64,000 nucleotides of DNA, taken from Microbacterium horticulturae. Lineage in GTDB: Bacteria > Actinomycetota > Actinomycetes > Actinomycetales > Microbacteriaceae. Positions 38,968 to 46,331 of this stretch are shown piece by piece. Numbering within the stretch: the stretch's first letter is position 1; every line of letters starts with the position of its first letter. Below the pieces are notes generated by a model. The model was not told the DNA's origin, did no database searches, and was given only the letters and a program-made list of their open reading frames with translations. A program made the translations under genes and the position numbers. Location of the stretch: contig NZ_CP119108.1 of the NCBI RefSeq assembly GCF_029094505.1, positions 2,790,001-2,854,000 on the forward strand, in the 5' to 3' direction.

Positions 38968-41009
38968 CCACGATGACCAATCCGACCGTCGCCGAACTGA
39001 TAGCGCGCAGCAACCGACTGGGCGCCGACCCGGCGAACACGAACTACGCCGGGGGCAACACCTCGGCCAAGGGCACCGAGACCGACCCCGTCACGGGTGA
39101 GCCGGTCGAACTGCTCTGGGTGAAGGGCTCGGGCGGCGACCTGGGCACCCTGAAGCCCGAGGGCCTCGCCGCGCTGCGGCTGGACCGGCTGCGCGCCCTC
39201 GTCGATGTGTACCCGGGCGTCGAGCGCGAGGACGAGATGGTCGCGGCCTTCGACTACTGCCTGCACGGCAAGGGCGGAGCTGCTCCCTCGATCGACACCG
39301 CGATGCACGGACTGGTGGATGCCGCTCACGTGGACCACCTGCATCCCGATTCCGGCATCGCCATCGCCACGGCCGCCGACGGCGAAGAACTCACTGGAAA
39401 GATCTTCGGCGACAAGGTCGTCTGGGTGCCGTGGCGCCGGCCCGGATTCCAGCTGGGCCTGGACATCGCCGCGATCAAGCGGGCCCACCCTGCCGCAATC
39501 GGCTGCATCCTCGGCGGGCACGGCATCACCGCGTGGGGCGACACGTCCGATGAGGCCGAGCAGAACTCGCTGTGGATCATCACCACCGCACAGGCCTACA
39601 TCGACGAGCATGGGACGGCTGCGCCGTTCGGGGCGGTGCGCCCCGGCTTCGAGGTCCTGCCCGAGGCCGAACGCCACGCGAAGGCGGCGGCCCTGGCCGC
39701 GACCATCCGCGGCCTCGCGTCGACCGACAAGCCGATGGTCGGGCATTACACCGATTCGGCGGCGGTGCTGGAGTTCCTCGCCTCCGAGAAGGCACCGGCC
39801 CTCGCGGAGCTGGGGACGAGCTGCCCCGATCATTTCCTGCGGACCAAGGTCAAGCCGATGCTGCTCGACCTGCCGGCCGACGCGTCGGTCGAGGCATCCA
39901 TCGCCCGTCTGATTCAGCTGCACGAGCAGTACCGCGCCGACTACGCCGCCTACTACCAGCGCCACGCCGACGACGCGTCGCCGGCCATGCGCGGCGCCGA
40001 CCCGCTGATCGTGCTCGTGCCCGGCGTGGGGATGTTCTCGTACGGCGCGAACAAGCAGACCGCGCGGGTCGCGGGCGAATTCTACGTCAACGCGATCAAT
40101 GTCATGCGCGGTGCCGAGGCGCTGTCGAGCTACCGCCCGATCCCCGAGTCGGAGAAGTTCCGCATCGAGTACTGGGCGCTCGAAGAGGCCAAACTGCAGC
40201 GGATACCCAAGGCCAAGACCCACCAGGGCCGCATCGCGTTCGTCACCGGCGCCGCCTCGGGCATCGGCAAGGCCACGGCCGCGCGGCTGGCCGCTGAAGG
40301 CGCGTGCGTCGTGATCGCCGATCTGGACCTCGAGAAGGCGCAGGCCGCCGCGGCCGAGCTCGGCAACACGGACGTCGCCATCGGCGTGGCCGCCAACGTC
40401 GCCGACGCCGACGGCGTGCAGGCGGCGATCGACGCGACGCTGCTCGCGTTCGGCGGCATCGACCTCGTCGTGAACAACGCCGGGCTGTCGCTGTCGAAGC
40501 CGCTGCTGGAGACTACGGAGAAAGACTGGGACCTGCAGCACGACGTGATGGCGAAGGGGTCGTTCCTCGTCTCGCGTGCGGCCGCGAAGCCGCTGATCGA
40601 GCAGGGCATGGGCGGCGACATCATCTACATCTCGTCGAAGAACAGCGTGTTCGCCGGCCCGAACAACATCGCCTACTCGGCCACCAAGGCCGACCAGGCA
40701 CATCAGGTGCGGCTGCTGGCGGTCGAGCTGGGCGCGCACGGCGTGCGCGTGAACGGCATCAACCCCGACGGCGTCGTGCGCGGCTCGGGCATCTTCGCCG
40801 GCGGCTGGGGCGCCCAGCGCGCGGCGACATACGGGATCAAGGAGGAGGACCTGGGCCAGTTCTACGCGAATCGCACGATCCTCGGGCGCGAGGTCGTCCC
40901 CTCCAACGTCGCCGACGCCGTGTACGTGCTGACCGGGCCCGAGCTCTCGCGCACCACGGGCTTGCACGTGCCCGTCGACTCCGGCGTCGCCGCCGCGTTC
41001 CTGCGATGA
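38964..41009 (+). CDS. rhaE: Bifunctional rhamnulose-1-phosphate aldolase / L-lactaldehyde dehydrogenase
   Basis: A 681-residue fusion. Residues 1-410 are a class II aldolase (AraD-like) domain with GGNTSAK near 27, the zinc-type HVDHLHPDSG near 121 and GHG near 180. Residues about 420-681 are a short-chain dehydrogenase with VTGAASGIGKA near 424, NNAG near 508 and YSATK near 571. The fusion, known as RhaE or RhaEW in other bacteria, splits L-rhamnulose-1-phosphate into dihydroxyacetone phosphate and L-lactaldehyde and oxidises the latter to lactate. Start ATG 38964 overlaps rhaI; ATG 38973 is an alternative. Replaces separate RhaD and AldA. Confidence 0.92.
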   Translation: MTTMTNPTVAELIARSNRLGADPANTNYAGGNTSAKGTETDPVTGEPVELLWVKGSGGDLGTLKPEGLAALRLDRLRALVDVYPGVEREDEMVAAFDYCLHGKGGAAPSIDTAMHGLVDAAHVDHLHPDSGIAIATAADGEELTGKIFGDKVVWVPWRRPGFQLGLDIAAIKRAHPAAIGCILGGHGITAWGDTSDEAEQNSLWIITTAQAYIDEHGTAAPFGAVRPGFEVLPEAERHAKAAALAATIRGLASTDKPMVGHYTDSAAVLEFLASEKAPALAELGTSCPDHFLRTKVKPMLLDLPADASVEASIARLIQLHEQYRADYAAYYQRHADDASPAMRGADPLIVLVPGVGMFSYGANKQTARVAGEFYVNAINVMRGAEALSSYRPIPESEKFRIEYWALEEAKLQRIPKAKTHQGRIAFVTGAASGIGKATAARLAAEGACVVIADLDLEKAQAAAAELGNTDVAIGVAANVADADGVQAAIDATLLAFGGIDLVVNNAGLSLSKPLLETTEKDWDLQHDVMAKGSFLVSRAAAKPLIEQGMGGDIIYISSKNSVFAGPNNIAYSATKADQAHQVRLLAVELGAHGVRVNGINPDGVVRGSGIFAGGWGAQRAATYGIKEEDLGQFYANRTILGREVVPSNVADAVYVLTGPELSRTTGLHVPVDSGVAAAFLR

Positions 41010-41032
41010 GCGGCCGCCCTGCCCCTCGCCCG

Positions 41033-41116
41033 CGGCGAATTCATATGAATCTGTCCATTGCACATCATTCCGCCGCCGGTTCGATGTGCACGCGACAAAT
41101 CCATATGAATTCGGCG
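41033..41116. repeat. 84-bp imperfect palindrome between rhaE and rhaB
   Basis: Two 40-base arms (41033-41072 and 41077-41116) match in reverse complement at 31 of 40 positions by my alignment, around a 4-base centre. The outer arms share GAATTCATATG, the inner arms TGCACATC. AT-rich EcoRI/NdeI-like sequence is unlike the surrounding GC-rich DNA. The right arm ends 14 bases before rhaB and next to its GGAGGGG ribosome site. It could fold in the intercistronic mRNA or be a small inserted repeat. Confidence 0.8.
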
Positions 41117-41130
41117 GAGGGGCGGGGGCG

Positions 41131-42546
41131 ATGAGCGGCGGCGCGGTCGCCGCGGTCGACCTGGGCGCCACCAGCGGCCGCGTCATCGTCGGCCGCGTCG
41201 GGCCCGACACGCTCGACGTACGGCAGGTCGCACGCTTTGCGAACACCCCGGTGCGCGCCGGCGTCGGCCTGCACTGGGACGTGCTCGGGCTGTACGGCGA
41301 CGCGCTCGACGGGCTGCGCGAGGCCCTGCGCACCGAGCCCGGGATCGCGAGCATCGGCGTCGACTCGTGGGCCGTCGACTACGCCCTGCTGCGCGACGGG
41401 CGCATGCTCGGCACCCCTTTCCACTACCGCGACGAACGGTGCGAGCGCGGAGTGGCGGCCGTGCACGCGCGGATGCCGCACGCCGAGCTGTTCGCCCGCA
41501 ACGGGCTGCAGTTCCTGCCGTTCACGACGCTCTACCAGCTCGCCGCCGAAGATCCCGCGCTGCTCGAGATCGCCGACACCGCCCTGCTGATCCCCGACCT
41601 GATCGGCTTCTGGCTCACCGGCCGCGCGGTCGCCGAGCGCACGAACGCCTCGACCACCGGACTGCTGCACGGCGGCGCGTGGGACGACGACCTCGTCGAC
41701 GCGCTCGGCGTGCCGCGCGGCATCCTTCCTCCGCTCGTCTCGCCGGGAGAGCGGATCGGGATGCTGCGCCCCGACGTCGCCGCGTCGATCGGCGCCCGCG
41801 CCGACCTGCCGGTCACCGCGGTCGGATCGCACGACACCGCCTCGGCGGTCGTCGCGGTGCCGATGCAGGCCGAGCACGCCGCATACATCTCGTGTGGCAC
41901 ATGGGGCCTCGTCGGGGTCGAGGTGCCACAGCCCGTTCTCACCGAGGCCGCCCTGGCCGCGAATTTCACGAACGAGGGCGGGGCCGACGGGCGCGTGCGC
42001 CTGCTGCACAACGTGATGGGGCTCTGGGTTCTCACCGAGACGGTGCGCGGCTGGGAACGCGCCGGCACGGCGATCGACCTGCCCGCGCTCCTGACCGAGG
42101 CTGCGGCGATCGACCCGGCCGCGGTGCCCGTCTTCGACATCGAGGACGCGCGCTTCCTGCCGCCGGGCGATATGCCCGCACGGATCGACGCGTGGTGCGC
42201 CGAGCATTCGCTGCGCCCGCCCCGTACCCGGGCCGAGTACGCGCGCGCGATCGTCGAGTCACTCGCGCGGGCGTTCACCGAGACGGTGGATGCCGCATCC
42301 CGCGTCTCCGGTGTCGACGTGCGCGCGATCCACATCGTCGGGGGCGGGGCGCTCAACGAGCTGCTCTGCCAGCGCGTCGCCGACCGGTCGGGCATACCGG
42401 TGCTCGCCGGCCCCGTCGAAGCCACGGCCCTGGGCAACCTGCTCATACAGGCCCGCGCGGCCGGATTCGTCACCGGGTCGCTCGAGGCGCTCCGCGACCT
42501 CGTCGCGCGCACGCACGCCCCCCGGCGGTTCACCCCCGGCGCCTGA
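41131..42546 (+). CDS. rhaB: Rhamnulokinase
   Basis: A 471-residue FGGY-family kinase that phosphorylates L-rhamnulose to L-rhamnulose-1-phosphate. VDLGATSGRVIVG at residues 9-21 is the phosphate-binding start, IGVDSWAVDYALL near 75 the sugar-site motif, YISCGTWGLVGVE near 251 and VGGGALNELLCQ near 406 the ATP-site motifs, all characteristic of RhaB. ATG 41131 follows GGAGGGG; ATG 41086 upstream lies in the palindrome and is unlikely. It is separated from rhaE by 121 bases with the palindrome, so its level may be set separately from the genes before it. Confidence 0.93.
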   Translation: MSGGAVAAVDLGATSGRVIVGRVGPDTLDVRQVARFANTPVRAGVGLHWDVLGLYGDALDGLREALRTEPGIASIGVDSWAVDYALLRDGRMLGTPFHYRDERCERGVAAVHARMPHAELFARNGLQFLPFTTLYQLAAEDPALLEIADTALLIPDLIGFWLTGRAVAERTNASTTGLLHGGAWDDDLVDALGVPRGILPPLVSPGERIGMLRPDVAASIGARADLPVTAVGSHDTASAVVAVPMQAEHAAYISCGTWGLVGVEVPQPVLTEAALAANFTNEGGADGRVRLLHNVMGLWVLTETVRGWERAGTAIDLPALLTEAAAIDPAAVPVFDIEDARFLPPGDMPARIDAWCAEHSLRPPRTRAEYARAIVESLARAFTETVDAASRVSGVDVRAIHIVGGGALNELLCQRVADRSGIPVLAGPVEATALGNLLIQARAAGFVTGSLEALRDLVARTHAPRRFTPGA

Positions 42547-42574
42547 CGGTCCGCTACGGTCGTACAATCGTTGG

Positions 42575-42688
42575 GTGCCCGCACGTGACGTCGACGTGAC
42601 GTGGGGAGAGCTCTCTGCATCGACGCCCGGCACCGCCCTCGCCGCCGCAGCACCGCAGATCACCGACCTGCCGGGGGGAGGAATCTGA
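42575..42688 (+). CDS. Leaderless short ORF upstream of ctaG (37 codons)
   Basis: TACAAT (42563-42568) is a good -10 element, placing +1 near the GTG at 42575, so the reading frame VPARDVDVTWGELSAS... would be leaderless. It runs 37 codons and its TGA overlaps the ctaG ATG as TGATG. It has no recognised domain and no membrane segment. It might be a coupling or regulatory peptide, or simply a translated leader that delivers ribosomes to ctaG. No sigma -35 match is evident. Existence as a protein is unproven. Confidence 0.45.
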   Translation: MPARDVDVTWGELSASTPGTALAAAAPQITDLPGGGI

Positions 42689-43734
42689 TGCTCGCACTTC
42701 TCGGCAACATGCCGATGCCTCCGGCCGATGGTGGCAACGGCGCCGCGGGCATGACGGGGCTGATGTGGATGCCGCAGCAGCCGGAGACGACCGCGCGACT
42801 GTTCGCCCTCCACCCGCAGCCGATCCCGCTGTTGCCGATCATCGGCGTGCTGCTGGCGGTCGCGTACGCGATCGGTGTGATCGTGCTGCTGCGCCGGGGC
42901 GATGGCTGGCCGCCCGTCCGGGCGGTGTTCTGGCTGCTGGGCGTGCTCTCACTCGAGCTGATGACGGCGACCGGATTCGACGGATACGGAATGGAGCTGT
43001 TCAGCGTCCACATGATCCAGCACATGATGCTGAGCATGGGCACGCCGATCCTGCTGTGTCTGGGCGCGCCGATCACGCTGCTGCTACGGGCGCTCTCCGG
43101 CGGCGGCCCCGTGCGCCGGTGGGTGCGCGCGCTCGTGCTGCGTGTGATCCACTCGCGGCCCGTCGCCTTCCTCGCGAACCCCATCGTCACCGGTCTCCTG
43201 TTTCTCATCAGCCTGTATGTGCTGTACTTCACGCCGATCTTCTCCACGCTGATGAGCACCATGTGGGGTCACAACCTCATGCTCATCCACTTCCTGCTGG
43301 TCGGGATGCTGTACTTCTGGGGCATCCTCGGCGTCGACCCGAACCCCCGCCGCGGCGGCGGGATGATGGGACGCGCCGCCTCGCCGGTCGCTCGCATCGC
43401 AGAGTTGGCCCTGCCGATTCCGTTCCATGCGTTCTTCGGTGTCGTGCTCATGATGGCCAGCACCGCGGTCGTGGCGTACTACGCGCACCCGATGCCGTTC
43501 CTGCATGTGGCCGCCCTCACCGACCAGCAGACCGCCGGCGGCATCGCCTGGGGCTTCACCGAAGTGCCCACGCTGATGGTGCTGCTGGTGCTGTTCGTGC
43601 AGTGGCAGCGTGGCGACAAGCGTCGCACTGCGGCGGCCGACCGACGTGCAACGTACCTGGGCGACCGTGAACTCGATGCCTACAACGAGCGCCTGCGGCT
43701 GCTGGCGCTTCGCGACGGCGAGCAAGGCCGATGA
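42688..43734 (+). CDS. ctaG: Cytochrome c oxidase assembly protein, CtaG (caa3) family
   Basis: A 348-residue membrane protein with about seven helices. HMIQHMMLSMGTPILL near residue 110, the arginine-rich cytoplasmic loop, MWGHNLMLIHFLLVGMLYFWGILGVDP near 190-215 and the late FHAFFGVVLM/GGIAWGFTEVPTL segments are features of the CtaG_caa3 family (distinct from Cox11-type CtaG), which helps supply copper to cytochrome oxidase in Gram-positives. Conserved His and Met residues in these segments could bind copper. The ATG is preceded by GGGGGAGGAA. It starts an operon with ccdA-like and SCO-TlpA genes, all with thiol/copper themes. Confidence 0.88.
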   Translation: MLALLGNMPMPPADGGNGAAGMTGLMWMPQQPETTARLFALHPQPIPLLPIIGVLLAVAYAIGVIVLLRRGDGWPPVRAVFWLLGVLSLELMTATGFDGYGMELFSVHMIQHMMLSMGTPILLCLGAPITLLLRALSGGGPVRRWVRALVLRVIHSRPVAFLANPIVTGLLFLISLYVLYFTPIFSTLMSTMWGHNLMLIHFLLVGMLYFWGILGVDPNPRRGGGMMGRAASPVARIAELALPIPFHAFFGVVLMMASTAVVAYYAHPMPFLHVAALTDQQTAGGIAWGFTEVPTLMVLLVLFVQWQRGDKRRTAAADRRATYLGDRELDAYNERLRLLALRDGEQGR

Positions 43735-44591
43735 CGGCGGGAACCGTCGGCTTCGCCTTCGTCATGGGCATGGTCGCCCTGCTCAATCCCTGCGGGCTGC
43801 CCCTCCTGCCGGTCTACCTCGTCACGTTCGTCGGCGGCGCGGATCGTCGGGGCGCCGCCTGGCGCGTGCGCGCCGGTGTGCGCGCGGGGCTCGGGCTGAC
43901 CACCGGGTTCCTCGCGGTGTTCTGCGCGGCGGCGGTGCTGATCGGTTCTCTGCACGCGCTGCTGCTGTCGGTGCTGCCGATGCTGATGATCGGGGTGGCC
44001 GCGGTGATCGTCGTCGTCGGTGCGCTCGCGCTGGCCGGCCGGCCGCTGTCCTTCCATCTGGCCGCACGGTTCGGCGGCGGCACGGGGCTGGTCGCCATGG
44101 TCGGGTTCGGCATCGCGTACGCGGCCGGATCGCTGAGTTGTGCGCTGCCGGTGTTCGCCGCCGCCGTCGGTGGGGCGCTCTCGTCGGGTTCGTCGGTGCA
44201 GACCGTGGCCGTGATCATCGCCTACGGCCTGGGGATGGGGCTGCTGGCCACCGTGCTCGCCTTCATCGCCGCGTTCGCCGGCGGCCTCTCACTCGGGCGG
44301 ATCCGTCGTGCGGCCGCCGCGCTCCCCCGTGTCGCCGGCGCCCTGTGCGTGGTCATCGGCCTGTACCTCATCGGTTTCTGGGTGGGCCAAGCCGGCGGCC
44401 CGCAGCTGGTCGCGCCGGTGACCGAGGCGATCGATGTCGTGCAGCAGGCGCTGGCGGGCCTTATCGAAGACGCGTGGATGCCGCTGGGCGCGGCCCTGCT
44501 GACGGTCGTCGTCGCCGCACTGCTGCTCAGCGCGCAGCGCGCACGCCGCCGAGCCGCGGCATCCCCCCATCCCCTTCCCGGAGAGGACTGA
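43731..44591 (+). CDS. ccdA: CcdA/DsbD-type thiol-disulfide transporter
   Basis: A 286-residue integral membrane protein with six to seven helices. The two conserved redox cysteines appear in LLNPCGLPLLP near residue 22 and GSLSCALPVF near 140, matching CcdA. These proteins carry reducing equivalents across the membrane to extracytoplasmic thioredoxin-like proteins for cytochrome c maturation or copper-site assembly. It overlaps ctaG (ATGA) and is 2 bases ahead of the SCO-TlpA gene, its likely redox partner. Confidence 0.88.
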   Translation: MTAGTVGFAFVMGMVALLNPCGLPLLPVYLVTFVGGADRRGAAWRVRAGVRAGLGLTTGFLAVFCAAAVLIGSLHALLLSVLPMLMIGVAAVIVVVGALALAGRPLSFHLAARFGGGTGLVAMVGFGIAYAAGSLSCALPVFAAAVGGALSSGSSVQTVAVIIAYGLGMGLLATVLAFIAAFAGGLSLGRIRRAAAALPRVAGALCVVIGLYLIGFWVGQAGGPQLVAPVTEAIDVVQQALAGLIEDAWMPLGAALLTVVVAALLLSAQRARRRAAASPHPLPGED

Positions 44592-44593
44592 TC

Positions 44594-45811
44594 ATGAGTG
44601 GCGAGAAGAGCACCCGAGGCACCGTCTGGGATCGTCCCTGGATTCTGTGGGTGTCGTCAGCCGCCCTGCTGGCGGTGGTCGCGGCGCTCGTGGTCGTCGG
44701 CGTGCGCGGAATGGGCGCCACCGAGCCGGCGCCGGCCGCCGATGCGCTGCCGACGGGTCTGAACGAGGCAACCGCCGAGCTCATCGGCGCGGCTCCGGTG
44801 GCCACCGACCCGGTCACCGCACCTGCGTTCGCGCTGACCGATCAGAACGGACGCACCGTCGACTCCGCATCGCTGCGAGGCAAGGTCGTCGTCCTCAGCT
44901 TCAACGACGACAAGTGCACGGATCTGTGCGCCATGCTCGCCGACGACATCCGCGTCGCCGACACCGACCTGCCGGCCGCCGCGCGCGCGAAGGTCGAGTT
45001 CGTCTCGATCAACGCCAATCCGTACTATCCGAAGCCGGCGGATGTGAAGGCGTGGTCGGCGAAGAACGGCCTGGACACGCTGCCGAACTGGGAGTACCTC
45101 ACCGGCACCTCGCAGCAGCTGGCCGCCGCCGCGCGCGCTTACGACGTGCCCATCGAACTCGATGCGGACACCCGCACGGTCTCACACGGCAGTCAGATCT
45201 TCGTCATCGGCCCTGCCGGGCACATCGTCGGGCAAGCCGCCTTCGGCGCGGAATCAGCCGACACCGGCCCGTTCGCCCACGGGCTGGCCGTGCTCGCCGT
45301 CGACGCGTTACCGCACGGCGACTCCGGCAAGGTCGCGGGCAAGAATCTGGCTGCGGCTCTGCCGGGAGGCACCGGCATCGGCGACACCCCGGCGGCGGTG
45401 CACGGCCCGTCGCTGTCGGGCCCGGGGACCGTCAGCAGCGCCTCGACACGCGGAAGCTTCACCGTCGTCGACTTCTGGTCGTCGACATGCGCCGCGTGCA
45501 CCCAGCAGCTGAGCGCCGACCGCACCGAAGCGAAGACGCTGGGCGGCCAGGTCGCGTTCCTCGGCGTCGACGTGGGCGATGACACGAACGCCGGGCGGTC
45601 CATGGCGGCCCGCGAGCACATCGCCTTCCCTGTGCTGAGCGACGCTGCCGGAACGCAGGCGGCCCGGTATCGCGTCAGCGAGCTGCCGTACACGGTGATC
45701 TTGTCGCCGGACGGCACGGTGCTCGTGCGGCATCCCGGCCTGTTCACCGCCGATGAGCTCGACTATGTCGTCCGCGAACTCGATGCGAAGCTGCCGCCGG
45801 GCGACGGCTGA
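44594..45811 (+). CDS. Membrane-anchored SCO1-like / TlpA-like two-domain redoxin
   Basis: A 405-residue protein with one N-terminal membrane anchor (about 18-42) and an outside part. Domain 1 (about 70-235) resembles SCO1/SenC: DDKCTDLC near residue 106-112 gives a Cys-x3-Cys copper site and SHGSQIFVIGPAGHI near 196 supplies the distal His. Domain 2 (about 275-405) is a TlpA/ResA thioredoxin with SSTCAACTQQL (CxxC) near 300 and the cis-Pro segment ELPYTVIL near 365. Fusion of copper chaperone and thiol reductase in one chain fits CuA-site assembly, with electrons from the CcdA-like neighbour. Start ATG 44594. Confidence 0.85.
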   Translation: MSGEKSTRGTVWDRPWILWVSSAALLAVVAALVVVGVRGMGATEPAPAADALPTGLNEATAELIGAAPVATDPVTAPAFALTDQNGRTVDSASLRGKVVVLSFNDDKCTDLCAMLADDIRVADTDLPAAARAKVEFVSINANPYYPKPADVKAWSAKNGLDTLPNWEYLTGTSQQLAAAARAYDVPIELDADTRTVSHGSQIFVIGPAGHIVGQAAFGAESADTGPFAHGLAVLAVDALPHGDSGKVAGKNLAAALPGGTGIGDTPAAVHGPSLSGPGTVSSASTRGSFTVVDFWSSTCAACTQQLSADRTEAKTLGGQVAFLGVDVGDDTNAGRSMAAREHIAFPVLSDAAGTQAARYRVSELPYTVILSPDGTVLVRHPGLFTADELDYVVRELDAKLPPGDG

Positions 45812-46255
45812 TCACTCTTCGACAGGAGTGAGGCGGGCGACGATGTATGCCTGCGCGGCCATGCCCGCCAAGTAGGTCGTCGTCCCGGCCAGCCCGGTGA
45901 GCAGCCATGCCAGGTGGATGATCGGCACGGACGCCGCGATCCACGACACCCCGACGGCCACCAGCAGCGTCAAGATGTTGCCGGTCGCCACGCGATAGGG
46001 GTGCGCGATGACGCGACGCTCCACGGCGGGCTGCGCCCCGTGTCGCCGGTGGGCGACGCGCCCCACGACGACGTAGGCCGTGCACGCGCCGACGAGCATG
46101 AGCAGCACCGACCAGATGTCGGGCAGGCCATGGTGTTCGACGGCCGCCATCGTCGTCCCCCAGATGAGGAGCGTATAGGTGTGCGGGATAGCGACGGTCT
46201 CCGTGACTTCGTGGATGAGCCGTCCATAGGGTGTGCGGGGCCGTGACGTCGTCAC
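45812..46255 (-). CDS. Hypothetical membrane protein
   Basis: A 147-residue protein if started at GTG 46255, with four hydrophobic segments (about 22-40, 50-72, 92-112 and 117-138). I recognise no family. Start is uncertain: no good ribosome-binding site precedes the GTG, and a later GTG in frame is possible. It lies 76 bases downstream of the enterochelin esterase on the same strand, after a small hairpin, and its stop codon abuts the convergent SCO-TlpA gene. It may be an addition to the iron operon or independent. Confidence 0.55.
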   Translation of the reverse strand: MTTSRPRTPYGRLIHEVTETVAIPHTYTLLIWGTTMAAVEHHGLPDIWSVLLMLVGACTAYVVVGRVAHRRHGAQPAVERRVIAHPYRVATGNILTLLVAVGVSWIAASVPIIHLAWLLTGLAGTTTYLAGMAAQAYIVARLTPVEE

Positions 46256-46295
46256 GACAGGGCACCGGAGCAGGAGGAGACAGCAGACACGCGCA

Positions 46296-46311
46296 TGCTT
46301 CCATAGAAGCA
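46296..46311 (-). terminator. Small hairpin after the siderophore operon
   Basis: TGCTTC (46296-46301) and GAAGCA (46306-46311) form a 6-bp stem with a CATA loop, with partial outer GCG pairing, about 20 bases past the esterase stop codon on the minus strand. No T-run follows, so termination would be partial at best. Confidence 0.35.
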
Positions 46312-46331
46312 CGTGCGCGACCGGAGGCGTG

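Noticed and set aside
41086..41130. rhaB starting at ATG 41086
   Set aside because: This codon is inside the palindrome and adds 15 unconserved residues; ATG 41131 has a strong ribosome site and starts the FGGY motif at the normal distance.
38541..41354. 937-codon minus-strand open frame
   Set aside because: Antisense to rhaI, rhaE and the palindrome; no family signature.
42300..42690. ctaG starting at an upstream ATG (42601) in the same frame
   Set aside because: The extension is Arg/His-rich without a membrane segment, while ATG 42688 has a GGGGGAGGAA site and begins the conserved protein.
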